Positions 1 to 9,058 of a stretch of 64,000 bases of DNA are shown piece by piece (the stretch's first letter is position 1; the number at the start of each line of letters is the position of its first letter). This DNA is from Aquibium microcysteis (GTDB taxonomy: Bacteria > Pseudomonadota > Alphaproteobacteria > Rhizobiales > Rhizobiaceae). A program made the translations under genes and the position numbers. The stretch lies in NCBI RefSeq assembly GCF_014495845.1, contig NZ_CP061080.1, forward strand, positions 4,764,001 through 4,828,000, given 5' to 3'. The notes below the pieces were generated by a model, which saw only the letters and a list, made by a program, of their open reading frames with translations, ran no database searches and was not told the DNA's origin.

Positions 1-2722
1 CGAACGCGCCGTGGCAGTGCTTGTACTTCTTGCCCGACCCGCATGGACAGGCTTCGTTGCGCCCGATCTTCCCCCAGGTCGACGGATCTTCGGGATCGCG
101 CTGTTCCGGCGGGACCACGCTCTGCTCGTATGTCGCGACCATCACCTCGTCGTCAGCGAACTCGTCTTCTCCCGTCGTCGCGTCCAGATGGTGCCCGACG
201 GCACGCGGCGCTGCGGGCGGCGGTGCCTCGGCGGCTTCGCGCACGAGTTCGACACGCATCAGCTGGGACGTCACGGCCTGACGCAGATTGCCCAGCATCG
301 CCTGGAAGAGCTCGAAGGCTTCCGACTTGTACTCGTTGAGCGGGTCGCGCTGCGCATAGCCTCGGAAGCCGACGACCGAGCGAAGGTGATCGAGGTTGAC
401 GAGATGCTCGCGCCAGAGATGGTCGAGGGTCTGCAGGAGGATCGACTTCTCCACATAGGTCATGATCTCGGGACCGAACCGCTCAGCTCGATCTTTCGCC
501 ATGGCGTCGGCGGCCTGTTTCAGACGATCGGTGATCTGCTCCTCGTCGATGCCCTCTTCCCGGGCCCAGGCCTCGACGGGCAGATCGAGATTCAGATAGG
601 TCCGCACGCCTTCCTGAAGGCCCTTGGTGTCCCACTGCTCGGCATAGGCGTTCTCGGGAATGTGCTTCGAGACGAGTTCCTCGACGACGTCTTCACGCAT
701 TTCGGCGACGGTCTCGGAAAGGTTCTCGCCGTCCATCAGCTCCTTGCGCTGCTCGAAGACCACCTTGCGCTGGTCGTTCATGACGTCGTCGTACTTGAGC
801 AGGTTCTTGCGAATGTCGAAGTTCCTCGCCTCGACCTTCTTCTGAGCCTTCTCCAGCGCCTTGTTGATCCAGGGATGGATGATGGCTTCGTCCTCCTTGA
901 GGCCGAGCTTCTGCAGCATGCCGTCCATCCGCTCCGATCCGAAGATCCGCATCAGGTCGTCCTGCAGCGACAGGAAGAACTTCGACCGGCCGGGATCGCC
1001 CTGGCGGCCGGAACGCCCGCGCAGCTGATTGTCGATGCGGCGCGATTCGTGGCGCTCGGTGGCCAGCACGTAGAGCCCGCCGGCCGACAGCGCCTCCTGC
1101 TTCAGGCGTTGCACGTCCTCGCGGATGGCCTTCTCACGCGCGTCGCGGTCCGGCCCCTCCGGGACACCTTCGAGTTCCTGCGCGATGCGCATGTCGGCAT
1201 TGCCGCCGAGCTGGATGTCGGTGCCGCGACCGGCCATGTTGGTGGCGATCGTGATGGCTCCAGGCTTGCCGGCCTGCGCGACGATCTGCGCCTCCCGCTC
1301 GTGGTGGCGGGCATTGAGGATCTCGAAATTGGTGATACCGTCGCGGCGCAGCCTTTCGGCCAGGAATTCCGACTTCTCGATGGACGTCGTTCCGACCAGG
1401 ATCGGCTGACGCTTGGCAGCCGCTTCCTTGATCTCGCGGACGATCGCCTTGTACTTCTCCTCGACCGTCCGGTACACCTCGTCGTCCTCGTCGATGCGGG
1501 CGACGGGAACGTTGGTTGGGATCTCGGAAACGCCGAGGCCGTATATGTTGCCGAATTCCTCGGCCTCCGTCGAGGCCGTTCCGGTCATGCCGGCCAGCTT
1601 CCCGTACATGCGGAAATAGTTCTGGAAGGTGATTGAGGCGAGAGTCTGGTTCTCGGGCTGGACCCGCACGTGCTCTTTTGCCTCGAGCGCCTGGTGAAGG
1701 CCCTCGGAATAGCGCCGGCCGGGCATCATGCGGCCGGTGAACTCGTCGATGATCACGATCTCGTCGTTGCGGACGATGTAGTCCTTGTCGCGCTGGAACA
1801 GCCGGTGCGCCTTGAGGGCATTGTTGACATGGTGGACGATCGCCACGTTCTCGACGTCGTAGAGCGAGGCACCCTTCAAGAGGCCGGCCTGCCGCAGGAG
1901 GTTCTCCAGCTTTTCGGTGCCCTCCTCGGTGAAGGTCGCCGTACGCTGCTTCTCGTCGATCTCGAAATCCGAGGCGACGAGCTGGGGAATGAACGTGTCG
2001 ATCTGGTTGTAGAGTTCCGACCGGTCGTCGAGCGGGCCAGATATGATCAGCGGCGTGCGCGCCTCGTCGATCAGGATGGAATCCACTTCGTCGACGATGG
2101 CGTAGTTGTGGCCGCGCTGGACCATCTGCGACCGCTCGTACTTCATGTTGTCGCGCAGATAGTCGAAGCCGAGCTCGTTGTTGGTTCCGTAGGTGACATC
2201 GCAGGCATAGGCGGCCTTGCGCTGCTCGTCGCTGATGCCGTGAACGATCACGCCGGTCGTCAGCCCCAGAAAGCCGTAGACGCGCCCCATCCACTCGGAG
2301 TCGCGGCGTGCCAGATAGTCGTTCACCGTGACGACATGCACACCCTTGCCGCTGAGCGCGTTCAGGTAGACCGGAAGCGTCGCGACCAGGGTCTTGCCCT
2401 CGCCGGTGCGCATTTCGGAGATGCCGCCATCGTGCAGGACCATGCCGCCGATCAGCTGCACGTCGAATGGCCGAAGGCCGATTGCCCGGCGCGCGGCCTC
2501 GCGGGCAACGGCGAAAGCCGGGACCAGCAGATCGTCGAGGTCGCGTCCATTCGCGATCTCGGCCCGAAACTCGTCGGTCTTGCCACGCAGCGCTTCGTCG
2601 GAGAGCGCCTTCATTTCGCCTTCCAGCGCATTGATCGCGGCGACCCGCGGTCGCAGCGACTTGATGCGTCTGTCATTGGCCGAACCGAAGATCTTGCGGG
2701 CGAGGCCACCGAGACTGACCAT
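1..2722 (-). CDS. secA: Preprotein translocase ATPase SecA (C-terminal end cut by window edge)
   Basis: Motor ATPase that drives unfolded preproteins through SecYEG at the inner membrane. The reverse strand is open for 907 codons from the ATG at 2722 to the window edge with no stop. Visible motifs are the nucleotide-binding MRTGEGKT, the DEAD-type stretch [11 protein letters not shown], the second-helicase-domain motif NMAGRGTDI and, at the very edge, the zinc-binding tail [14 protein letters not shown] with three Cys and one His. Only the last residues and stop are therefore missing. An AAGGA ribosome site lies 7 nt before the ATG. The gene is divergent from the parvulin gene, with a promoter and a terminator-like hairpin between them. 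Confidence 0.98.
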   Translation of the reverse strand, partial: MVSLGGLARKIFGSANDRRIKSLRPRVAAINALEGEMKALSDEALRGKTDEFRAEIANGRDLDDLLVPAFAVAREAARRAIGLRPFDVQLIGGMVLHDGGISEMRTGEGKTLVATLPVYLNALSGKGVHVVTVNDYLARRDSEWMGRVYGFLGLTTGVIVHGISDEQRKAAYACDVTYGTNNELGFDYLRDNMKYERSQMVQRGHNYAIVDEVDSILIDEARTPLIISGPLDDRSELYNQIDTFIPQLVASDFEIDEKQRTATFTEEGTEKLENLLRQAGLLKGASLYDVENVAIVHHVNNALKAHRLFQRDKDYIVRNDEIVIIDEFTGRMMPGRRYSEGLHQALEAKEHVRVQPENQTLASITFQNYFRMYGKLAGMTGTASTEAEEFGNIYGLGVSEIPTNVPVARIDEDDEVYRTVEEKYKAIVREIKEAAAKRQPILVGTTSIEKSEFLAERLRRDGITNFEILNARHHEREAQIVAQAGKPGAITIATNMAGRGTDIQLGGNADMRIAQELEGVPEGPDRDAREKAIREDVQRLKQEALSAGGLYVLATERHESRRIDNQLRGRSGRQGDPGRSKFFLSLQDDLMRIFGSERMDGMLQKLGLKEDEAIIHPWINKALEKAQKKVEARNFDIRKNLLKYDDVMNDQRKVVFEQRKELMDGENLSETVAEMREDVVEELVSKHIPENAYAEQWDTKGLQEGVRTYLNLDLPVEAWAREEGIDEEQITDRLKQAADAMAKDRAERFGPEIMTYVEKSILLQTLDHLWREHLVNLDHLRSVVGFRGYAQRDPLNEYKSEAFELFQAMLGNLRQAVTSQLMRVELVREAAEAPPPAAPRAVGHHLDATTGEDEFADDEVMVATYEQSVVPPEQRDPEDPSTWGKIGRNEACPCGSGKKYKHCHGAF

Positions 2723-2806
2723 TCAATGGTCCTTTCAAAAGAAACCGTTCCGGCATGGGCCGGCGGGATCGCACCGTGGAGGGATTTTCCGGCGCCGTTC
2801 CCAATC

Positions 2807-2837
2807 AAAAAAGCGTCCGGAAAACGGTTCTGGACGC
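2807..2837 (-). terminator. Terminator-like hairpin in the secA leader
   Basis: Read on the minus strand, GCGTCC (2837-2832) pairs with GGACGC (2818-2813), with a few further inner pairs, and is followed at once by six T (2812-2807). It has the form of an intrinsic terminator but lies about 85 nt upstream of the secA ATG, in secA orientation, with no minus-strand gene before it. It may be an attenuator; function is inferred from shape only. Confidence 0.5.
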
Positions 2838-2849
2838 CAAGACGAAGGA

Positions 2850-2878
2850 CAGATAAGAGGGGGCGCTGGCGATGTCAA
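2850..2878 (-). promoter_or_regulatory. Sigma-70-type promoter, probably for secA
   Basis: On the minus strand a perfect -35 TTGACA (2878-2873) is followed after a 17-nt spacer by TATCTG (2855-2850). The predicted start is near 2843, only a few nucleotides before the terminator-like hairpin. Confidence 0.5.
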
Positions 2879-2964
2879 CGTTCGCCGCCGGAGCCTCCGA
2901 ACGCCAAATTTCGCCTTATTCCGGCGCGAAAGGCTGCGCCCCCGCTTCCGCCTGGAGATGTCCG

Positions 2965-3837
2965 ATGCGTCCAACCGTCCCCTTCCGCTCGCTTGCCGCA
3001 TGCGGCCTTGCACTCGGGCTCGTCTTGGCGGCACCCGCCGGCGTCTTCGCACAGGACAAGGCGCCGAATAAAACCGTCGTCGCCACGGTGAACGGGTCGC
3101 CGATCACGGAGTACGACCTGGAGATGGCGCAGGGCGACCTCGGTCCGCAGTTCGCGCAGCTTCCCGACGAACAGAAGCGCGCCGCCGCGCTGAGTGCCGC
3201 CATTGAGATCCGGCTGCTGGCTGCCAAAGCCGAGGAGGAGGGTCTCGACGATACCGAGGCGTTCGGCGACCGGATGGAGTTCCTTCGTCAGCGCGCTCTG
3301 CACAGCGCCTTCGTGGAGAGCAAGGTCGCGGCCGAGGTGACGGAGGAAGCGGTTCGGGCCCGCTACGACAAGGAAGTGGCGGCAACGCCGCCCGCCAACG
3401 AAATTCGTGCACGCCATATCCTCGTCGCGACCAAGGAAGAGGCGGATGCCATCATCGCGCAACTGGAGGCGGGCGGCGACTTCGAGGCGATCGCCAAGGA
3501 GAAGTCGACCGACGGCGCCGCCTCGCAGGGCGGCGATCTGGGCTATTTCGGCCCGGGTCAGATGGTTCCGCCTTTCGAGGAGGCCGCATTCGCTCTCGAG
3601 GTCGGGCAGTTTTCCAAGCAGCCGGTCCAGACGCAGTTCGGCTTCCACGTGATCAAGGTCGAGGATAAGCGGACCCAGCAGCCGCCGGCCTTCGAGCAGG
3701 TCAAGGAACAGGTTCGCACGCTTCTATTCCGTGAGACCTACTTCGCTGCGGTCCAGGTGCTGCGCGATGCCGCAACCGTCGACGTGCAGGATCCGGCACT
3801 CAAGGCGGCGCTCGGCGAGGAAGAGAAAGCGCAGTAG
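2965..3837 (+). CDS. Periplasmic parvulin-type peptidyl-prolyl isomerase
   Basis: Predicted exported PpiC/SurA-like foldase that isomerises X-Pro bonds in envelope proteins. The 290-residue product begins with a clear signal peptide ([14 protein letters not shown]... to about AFAQ-type cleavage after VFAQ). A SurA-like N-terminal helical part follows ([17 protein letters not shown]), then the rotamase domain with [17 protein letters not shown] and [20 protein letters not shown], and [12 protein letters not shown] near its end. The start at 2965 was chosen over an upstream ATG at 2872 because GGAG sits 7 nt before it and the signal peptide then lies at the N-terminus. It is 29 bp upstream of argJ, a common rhizobial neighbour order, and may share its transcript. 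Confidence 0.9.
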   Translation: MRPTVPFRSLAACGLALGLVLAAPAGVFAQDKAPNKTVVATVNGSPITEYDLEMAQGDLGPQFAQLPDEQKRAAALSAAIEIRLLAAKAEEEGLDDTEAFGDRMEFLRQRALHSAFVESKVAAEVTEEAVRARYDKEVAATPPANEIRARHILVATKEEADAIIAQLEAGGDFEAIAKEKSTDGAASQGGDLGYFGPGQMVPPFEEAAFALEVGQFSKQPVQTQFGFHVIKVEDKRTQQPPAFEQVKEQVRTLLFRETYFAAVQVLRDAATVDVQDPALKAALGEEEKAQ

Positions 3838-3866
3838 CATCTGAACGACACGCGGTCACCTTCATC

Positions 3867-5108
3867 ATGTCCAGCACCGTCTCGCCGCTCGCACCGCGCA
3901 AGCATCCCGTCCTGCCTCCGATAGAAGGCGTGCGCATCGCGACCGCCGAAGCGGGCATCAAGTACAAGGGCCGCACTGATCTTCTGGTGATGACCTTCGA
4001 ACCCGGAACGACTGTTGCCGGCGTTCTCACGCGTTCGAAGTGCCCGTCTGCGCCCGTGGACTTCTGTCGGCAGAATCTCCCCACCGGTCGAGCCCGCGTT
4101 CTCGTCGTCAACTCCGGCAATGCGAATGCCTTTACGGGCAAGAAGGGACGACAGACGACGGCCATGACCGCCGCCGCCGCGGCGGCTGCCACCGGCTGCG
4201 ATCAGGACGAGATTTATCTCGCCTCCACCGGCGTCATCGGTGAACCGCTGGATGCCGGCCGTTTCGCTCATCTCCTCGAAAGACTGGCGGCGGATGCGGT
4301 CGCCGATCGCTGGGCAGATGCCGGCAAGGCGATCATGACCACCGATACCTATCCCAAGTACGCCACCGCGACGGTGAGGCTTGGGGATGTCGACGTCACG
4401 ATCAACGGCATCGCCAAGGGCGCGGGAATGATCGCTCCGGACATGGCGACGATGCTGTCATTCGTCGCCACCGATGCACCGATCGAGGCAGCCGTCCTGC
4501 AGAAGCTCCTGAAGCGGGGCGCCGATTCGACCTTCAACGCCGTGACCGTCGACAGCGATACGTCGACCAGCGACACGCTCCTTTTCTTCGCCACCGGCAA
4601 AGCCGCCGAACGCGGTGCGCCACGGATCGTATCCGAAGGCGATCCCAAACTCGTGCCTTTCAAGCGGGCGCTGAACAGGCTGCTCAAGAACCTCGCCCTG
4701 CAGGTGGTCCGTGACGGCGAAGGTGCCCGCAAGGAGATCGAGATCTCGGTCTCAGGTGCGAAGTCGGCGCGCTCGGCGAAGCGCATTGCCTTGTCGATCG
4801 CCAACTCTCCCCTCGTCAAGACTGCCGTAGCGGGCGAGGATGCGAACTGGGGCAGGGTGGTGATGGCTGTCGGCAAGGCTGGCGAGCCGGCCGATCGCGA
4901 CAGCCTGGCGATCTGGTTCGGCGACATCCGCGTCGCCCATCAGGGCGAGCGCGATCCCTCCTATTCGGAGGCGGAGGTATCCGGCTATATGAAGAACGAT
5001 CGCATCCGCATCGGCGTTGATCTCGGCATGGGGCGCGGCAAGGCTACGGTCTGGACCTGCGATCTCACCAAGGAATACGTCGCCATCAATGGGGACTACC
5101 GCAGCTAG
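3867..5108 (+). CDS. argJ: Bifunctional glutamate N-acetyltransferase / amino-acid acetyltransferase ArgJ
   Basis: Transfers acetyl from N-acetylornithine to glutamate (and in bifunctional forms makes N-acetylglutamate from acetyl-CoA), in the cyclic arginine pathway. The 413-residue length is normal for ArgJ. The self-cleavage site is visible as [14 protein letters not shown] with the nucleophile Thr195 that becomes the N-terminus of the beta chain. [17 protein letters not shown] and the C-terminal [13 protein letters not shown] are also typical. The gene lies between the parvulin gene and a GNAT gene on the same strand with short gaps, suggesting a transcription unit that also includes mutT. 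Confidence 0.97.
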   Translation: MSSTVSPLAPRKHPVLPPIEGVRIATAEAGIKYKGRTDLLVMTFEPGTTVAGVLTRSKCPSAPVDFCRQNLPTGRARVLVVNSGNANAFTGKKGRQTTAMTAAAAAAATGCDQDEIYLASTGVIGEPLDAGRFAHLLERLAADAVADRWADAGKAIMTTDTYPKYATATVRLGDVDVTINGIAKGAGMIAPDMATMLSFVATDAPIEAAVLQKLLKRGADSTFNAVTVDSDTSTSDTLLFFATGKAAERGAPRIVSEGDPKLVPFKRALNRLLKNLALQVVRDGEGARKEIEISVSGAKSARSAKRIALSIANSPLVKTAVAGEDANWGRVVMAVGKAGEPADRDSLAIWFGDIRVAHQGERDPSYSEAEVSGYMKNDRIRIGVDLGMGRGKATVWTCDLTKEYVAINGDYRS

Positions 5109-5120
5109 GTCGGGGGTCGC

Positions 5121-5897
5121 GTGCGGACGGGACTGGGCAAGATGCCGGAACTGGCGATGGTGAGGCGCTACGAAGCCGCCGGTTTCCGGGCGTGGCCGGC
5201 ATCCTTCGTCCAGTATGACGGAACCTGGGTGATCCGGTTGACGGCCGGCCTGCCGGCAAAGCGGCTCAACTCGATCAATCCTCTTGATCCGGGCGACCAT
5301 TCCAATATCCCCGACCGCATCGCCAGGGCGGCACGTCGGTTCGACGCCTATGGCCGGCCCTTGACCTTCCGGATTTCGCCGCTCGCCGGCCGTTCGCTTC
5401 CAAACCTTCTGGACCGGGAGGATTGGCTGCGCCTCTCGGAATCGATCGTCATGCGGATGGACCTCGATGGGGCTCGCCTCGACGGCGTCATGGACCAGAT
5501 CCCGCTGAAGGACATCGGTCGCTTCGTTGGCGCGGCTCTGCGCGTACACGGCATGGAACAGGCCATGCGGCCGGGGCTGTCCGAGGTCATAGGGTCCATC
5601 GAGCCCGAGGCCGGTCTGTTCGTGGCCGAGGAGGCGGACGAACCGGTCGCGACTGCGATCTGCGTCCAGGATCGGGATCTGGCCGGGCTGTTCGAAGTGG
5701 CCACTCTGTCTGGCCGGCGCGGCAATGGCCATGGTCGGCAGGTGGTGCTGTCGGCGCTCAAGTGGGCTCGCCATCGCGGCGCCCGCGAAGCATGGCTGCA
5801 GGTTGAGGCAGACAACGAGCCTGCACTTGCGCTCTACCGTTCGCTCGGCTTTGCTGAAGTGTACCGCTACCACTATCGCCGTCCGCCGGGTGCCTGA
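5121..5897 (+). CDS. GNAT family N-acetyltransferase, substrate unknown
   Basis: A 258-residue protein whose last 100 residues carry a GNAT fold: LFEVATLSGRRGNGHGRQVVLSAL is the acetyl-CoA-binding motif A (R/Q-x-x-G-x-G/A-like), followed by AWLQVEADNEPALALYRSLGFAEVYRYHYR, the motif-B signature of this superfamily. The N-terminal half is less conserved. The start is a GTG at 5121, with an ATG seven codons later as the alternative. The stop lies 2 nt before the mutT ATG, so the two genes are probably co-transcribed. This GNAT gene between argJ and mutT is a familiar arrangement in rhizobia, but the acceptor substrate cannot be read from the sequence. Confidence 0.88.
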   Translation: MRTGLGKMPELAMVRRYEAAGFRAWPASFVQYDGTWVIRLTAGLPAKRLNSINPLDPGDHSNIPDRIARAARRFDAYGRPLTFRISPLAGRSLPNLLDREDWLRLSESIVMRMDLDGARLDGVMDQIPLKDIGRFVGAALRVHGMEQAMRPGLSEVIGSIEPEAGLFVAEEADEPVATAICVQDRDLAGLFEVATLSGRRGNGHGRQVVLSALKWARHRGAREAWLQVEADNEPALALYRSLGFAEVYRYHYRRPPGA

Positions 5898-5899
5898 CG

Positions 5900-6313
5900 A
5901 TGACCGATGCGGGACGGCGCATTCTTCTCGTTGCTGCCTGCGCGCTCGTGGATGCCGACGGCCGCGTGCTGCTCGCCGAACGCCCGCGAGGAAAGGCCAT
6001 GGCCGGGCTCTGGGAGTTTCCCGGCGGGAAGGTCGAACCCGGTGAGACGCCGGAAGAAACGCTGATCCGCGAACTGCGCGAGGAAGTCGGCATCGAGACC
6101 AAGGCGGCATGTCTTGCACCTCTCACCTTCGCCAGCCACACCTATGACGACTTCCACCTGCTGATGCCGCTCTTCGTGTGCCGTCGGTATGAAGGGGTAG
6201 CACGCGGCCTGGAGGGCCAGAGATTGAAATGGGTTCGCCCGCGCGACATGCGCGACTACCCGATGCCGCCCGCCGACGAGCCGCTGATACCGTTTCTCAT
6301 CGATCTCCTTTGA
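5900..6313 (+). CDS. mutT: 8-oxo-dGTP diphosphatase MutT (Nudix hydrolase)
   Basis: Cleans the nucleotide pool by hydrolysing 8-oxo-dGTP to the monophosphate, preventing A:T to C:G transversions. The 137-residue protein has a complete Nudix box at residues 43-65 matching G-x5-E-x7-R-E-U-x-E-E-x-G-U (begins GKVEPGE, ends REEVGI). The preceding LLAERPRGKAMAGLWEFPGG is typical of MutT rather than other Nudix families. It starts 2 nt after the GNAT stop. No fused thiamine-phosphate synthase domain is present. Confidence 0.92.
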   Translation: MTDAGRRILLVAACALVDADGRVLLAERPRGKAMAGLWEFPGGKVEPGETPEETLIRELREEVGIETKAACLAPLTFASHTYDDFHLLMPLFVCRRYEGVARGLEGQRLKWVRPRDMRDYPMPPADEPLIPFLIDLL

Positions 6314-6442
6314 AGTGCAGCCGCACCTGCCGGTCGCTCCGCCACGCCGTCATCAGCGTTAACGGAGCGTTCAGCGCGACGTGCGAAGCTGATCCATGGG
6401 GCGTGCGGGGCACTTCACTCCGTATGGCGACGGGGATCGGCG

Positions 6443-6733
6443 ATGCGATTGGACGACGACTGGAATGGCCCGCACTCTGGCACCGCAACCGGCGGCACGA
6501 TCCGCATCACACTGGTTTTCGGCGTGATAGCCGTAGCCCTGGGTCTCGCCATCGCACCGCTCGCGGAAGAACTGGTGGCCGGCACGGCTGATGCCGGAGG
6601 CCTCGACTTCATGTCGACGGGTTCGGTCGGCGTGGACCGCAGCTACACGATCCGCCGCAGCGTTCTGCAGGCGACTCCCGAGTCGGTCTGCATCATCCGT
6701 TCGGACGGGGTCCAGAGCGGCGACTGCCGATAG
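6443..6733 (+). CDS. Small hypothetical membrane-anchored protein
   Basis: A 96-residue protein of unknown function. Residues about 21-43 (IRITLVFGVIAVALGLAIAPLAEE) form one hydrophobic segment, preceded by a polar N-terminus. The remainder is polar, extracytoplasmic in a simple topology, with two Cys near the end (VCIIRSDGVQSGDCR) that could form a disulfide. GGGGA lies 6 nt before the ATG. It directly precedes the Flp pilin gene on the same strand; similar small proteins sit beside flp genes in related genomes as far as I recall, but no function is known to me. Confidence 0.65.
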   Translation: MRLDDDWNGPHSGTATGGTIRITLVFGVIAVALGLAIAPLAEELVAGTADAGGLDFMSTGSVGVDRSYTIRRSVLQATPESVCIIRSDGVQSGDCR

Positions 6734-6772
6734 CTGCGCGCATGCCCGCGAGGCAGGACCTGTAAGCACCGA

Positions 6773-6789
6773 TTAACCGTTCCGGTTAA
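6773..6789. promoter_or_regulatory. Perfect palindrome upstream of the Flp pilin gene
   Basis: TTAACCG-TTC-CGGTTAA is a perfect 7+7 inverted repeat about 60 bp before the pilin ATG. The half-site TTAAC is that of the cell-cycle regulator CtrA, but the canonical CtrA site has two TTAA elements spaced by 7 nt as direct repeats, which this is not. Operator function is a guess. Confidence 0.3.
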
Positions 6790-6849
6790 GGGAATCTTGC
6801 AGACCTGAAGGTTAGTGTTCCACCTGCCGAAGGAGGAGTACGCCTGCCT

Positions 6850-7017
6850 ATGCTCGCGAAATTCTGGATCGATGAAAGTGGTGCGACGGTCGTGGAATAC
6901 GGCCTCATTGCCACCTTTCTGTCTCTCGCGATCATCGCGGGCATCGGCAAGGTCTACAGCGCCATCGAGTATCTCTTCGCCGAACCGACGTCTGCCCTGA
7001 GCGGCTCCCTGAACTGA
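6850..7017 (+). CDS. Flp/Fap-type pilin
   Basis: A 55-residue type IVb pilin subunit of the tight-adherence (Tad) system, missed by long-ORF searches. It has the short basic leader MLAKFWIDESG, the prepilin-peptidase site G-ATVVEYG with the invariant Glu at +5, and then one hydrophobic helix LIATFLSLAIIAGIG. Residue order, length and charge match Flp pilins (typically 50-65 residues). AGGAGG at 6831 is a good ribosome site, though 12-13 nt from the ATG, slightly long. No cpa/tad assembly genes are in the window, so its secretion apparatus must be encoded elsewhere. Confidence 0.88.
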   Translation: MLAKFWIDESGATVVEYGLIATFLSLAIIAGIGKVYSAIEYLFAEPTSALSGSLN

Positions 7018-7023
7018 CGGCGT

Positions 7024-7896
7024 TTACGACCCCTCCCTCGGCTTCAGCGCCTCAGCGAGCGAAACCTGGGCCGATCCGGGCTTGAGCGGCTTCTGCTGCG
7101 AAGCGTGCGGTGCCCAGCCGGACAGCCAGACGAGATTGAACGTCGCCCGCACGCGGCCATCCGGATCCGCAAATCGGTCGGCATAGTGTCGTGCGGCCCG
7201 CAGGAAAATGGCCCGCCGGCTGGGATGTCTCAGCCGACCAAGCAGCGTGTTGGTCGCGCCCATCGACCTCAGGTCCCGCATCAGGCCGAACATGTCGCCA
7301 TAGCGAACGGTAACCGTCTCCACGTCTGCCACGGGAAGTGCGAATCCGGCGCGCTGCAGCAGACCGCCGATGTCGCGCACATCGGCGAACGGGATGATCC
7401 GCGGGCTCACGCCGCCTGTGATTTCCATTTCTGCGGCAAGCAGGCAGTCTCGCAGCTCGGCCAGCGTACCCGCGCCCGCGAGGCAGGCCATCAGGAGCCC
7501 GTCCGGCCTGAGGGCTCGGCGCATCTGGACCAGCTGTCCCGGCAGGTCGTTCGCATCCTGCAGGTTGAGCAGCGAGACGACCAGGTCGATGCTTGCGGGC
7601 TCGAACGGCAGCTGGTCGCCAGGGGCGACGATGCCCTCGTCGTCGCCGAGGAAGAACGGGTCGGCCTCGACCCGCAGCACCTCGCCGATCTGTCCGGAGG
7701 CGGCCAGGGCCTCGGCCACCACCGGAACCCAGCCGTTCACCACGGCAGCCCGGGCGAATCGCCGATCCACGGTCGAAAGGCGGTCGGCAAGATCCTCCAC
7801 CACGCGTCGCAAGAGGAAGTCGGCATCGGCCGTCGCCTGCAAGCGTGCGCGCTTCCGCCGCTGCATCAAGAGCCCGGGTTCGAACAGCATGTCCAT
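7024..7896 (-). CDS. SAM-dependent methyltransferase-fold protein, NDUFAF5/BioC-like
   Basis: A 290-residue class I methyltransferase-fold protein. RRFARAAVVNGWVPVVAEAL and LRVEADPFFLGDDEGI sit where SAM-binding motif I and the acidic loop are expected, and LPFEPASIDLVVSLLNLQDANDLPGQLVQMRRALRPDGLLMACLAGAGTL contains the post-I motifs. The overall form resembles the family of mitochondrial NDUFAF5 (complex I assembly arginine hydroxylase), usually found next to comF-grxC in alphaproteobacteria. Motif I lacks the classic GxGxG, so SAM chemistry is uncertain. The start at 7896 follows AAAGGGAT; upstream in-frame ATGs would run into comF. It is divergent from comF. Confidence 0.75.
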   Translation of the reverse strand: MDMLFEPGLLMQRRKRARLQATADADFLLRRVVEDLADRLSTVDRRFARAAVVNGWVPVVAEALAASGQIGEVLRVEADPFFLGDDEGIVAPGDQLPFEPASIDLVVSLLNLQDANDLPGQLVQMRRALRPDGLLMACLAGAGTLAELRDCLLAAEMEITGGVSPRIIPFADVRDIGGLLQRAGFALPVADVETVTVRYGDMFGLMRDLRSMGATNTLLGRLRHPSRRAIFLRAARHYADRFADPDGRVRATFNLVWLSGWAPHASQQKPLKPGSAQVSLAEALKPREGS

Positions 7897-7966
7897 GATG
7901 GATCCCTTTCTCGATCCCGTTGGGGATCGATAGGCTTGCCCCGAACAGTCTGGTAGGCTCGGCACA

Positions 7967-8764
7967 GTGGAGAGCGTCGTGGCCGATCTGTCTCGCGAGA
8001 TCAAGCGTGGAGTAGCCGCGTTGGCGGGGAGTGCCGCGCGCATCCTGTTTCCGCCGCTGTGCGGTGGCTGCCGCACCATCGTGAGCATCCCCGGCTCGCT
8101 CTGTGGTGCGTGCTGGAGCGAGTTGAGGCTGATCGAGCGTCCCTGGTGCGAGATCCTCGGCACGCCGTTCCAGTACGATATGGGTGACGGAGCGGTGTCG
8201 CCCGCCGCGATCGCCGATCCGCCCGCCTTCGATCGCGCGCGATCGGCCGTTTCCTACACGGGCGTCGCGCGGCGCATGGCGCAGGCGCTCAAGTTCAACG
8301 ACCGAACCGATCTCGCACCCTGGATGGCGGTCTGGATGCTGCGGGCCGGTCGCGAACTGATCGCCGAAGCCGACATCGTGGTTCCCGTGCCGCTGCACCG
8401 ACGCCGCTTTCTGTGGCGTCGTTTCAACCAGTCGGCTGAACTTGGTCGTGCGGTCGCCGCGGCGGCCCGCCTTCGCTTCGAACCCGAACTCGTCACCCGC
8501 CATCGCAATACCCGTCGGCAGGTCGGTCTCGCCCGGAACGATCGCGACGAGAACGTAAGGGGCGCCTTCGTCGTGGAGAAGAAGGCGCGCAATGTCGTCC
8601 GCGACCGGCGCATTCTGGTTGTCGACGACGTTTTCACGACCGGGGCGACGGTTTCTGCGGTGGCACGTTCGCTGCGGCGCGCGGGAGCCGGCGGGGTCGA
8701 TGTCTTGACCTTTGCCCGCGTGCTGTCGGAGGACTTTCTCGACGCCGAAAGTGACCCTATATAG
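7967..8764 (+). CDS. comF: ComF family protein (phosphoribosyltransferase-fold)
   Basis: A 265-residue protein. The N-terminal zinc-finger-like part has Cys32, Cys35, Cys46 and Cys49 (LCGGCRT, LCGACW), followed by a type I phosphoribosyltransferase domain with the PRPP-binding loop RRILVVDDVFTTGAT at about 214-228. Relatives (ComFC in Bacillus and Helicobacter) take part in handling of transforming DNA; the role in rhizobia is not established. The start is the GTG at 7967, with a second in-frame GTG four codons on. It is 22 bp before grxC and heads a comF-grxC-nitrilase-DUF1178 run. Confidence 0.9.
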   Translation: MESVVADLSREIKRGVAALAGSAARILFPPLCGGCRTIVSIPGSLCGACWSELRLIERPWCEILGTPFQYDMGDGAVSPAAIADPPAFDRARSAVSYTGVARRMAQALKFNDRTDLAPWMAVWMLRAGRELIAEADIVVPVPLHRRRFLWRRFNQSAELGRAVAAAARLRFEPELVTRHRNTRRQVGLARNDRDENVRGAFVVEKKARNVVRDRRILVVDDVFTTGATVSAVARSLRRAGAGGVDVLTFARVLSEDFLDAESDPI

Positions 8765-8786
8765 GAATCCCAGCCGGAACGAAGCC

Positions 8787-9047
8787 ATGCCCGAAGTGAC
8801 CATCTACACCCGCATGATGTGCGGCTACTGCAGCGCTGCAAAGCGGCTTCTGGATCGCAAGGGCGTGTCCTACACGGAGCACGACGCCAGTTTTTCCCCC
8901 GAACTGCGCAGGCAGATGACCGAGCGTTCGGGACGCAGCACGTTCCCGCAGATCTTTGTCGGTGACGTGCATGTCGGCGGCTGCGACGACCTGCATGAGG
9001 CGGAAGAGAGCGGCCGCCTCGACAAGCTTCTGTCCGGCAACGCCTGA
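8787..9047 (+). CDS. grxC: Glutaredoxin 3
   Basis: An 86-residue dithiol glutaredoxin that reduces protein disulfides and mixed disulfides using glutathione. The active site is Cys12-Gly-Tyr-Cys15, and the TFPQIFVGDVHVGGCDDL stretch carries the cis-Pro and the GG-CDD glutathione-binding loop. The start at 8787 was chosen over an upstream ATG at 8712 that would overlap comF, because MPEVTIYT is the conserved first strand of the fold. A third Cys in GGCDD is common in Grx3. Cytosolic; co-directional with comF and the nitrilase gene, 11 bp before the latter. Confidence 0.95.
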   Translation: MPEVTIYTRMMCGYCSAAKRLLDRKGVSYTEHDASFSPELRRQMTERSGRSTFPQIFVGDVHVGGCDDLHEAEESGRLDKLLSGNA

Positions 9048-9058
9048 GGAAACCGGCG

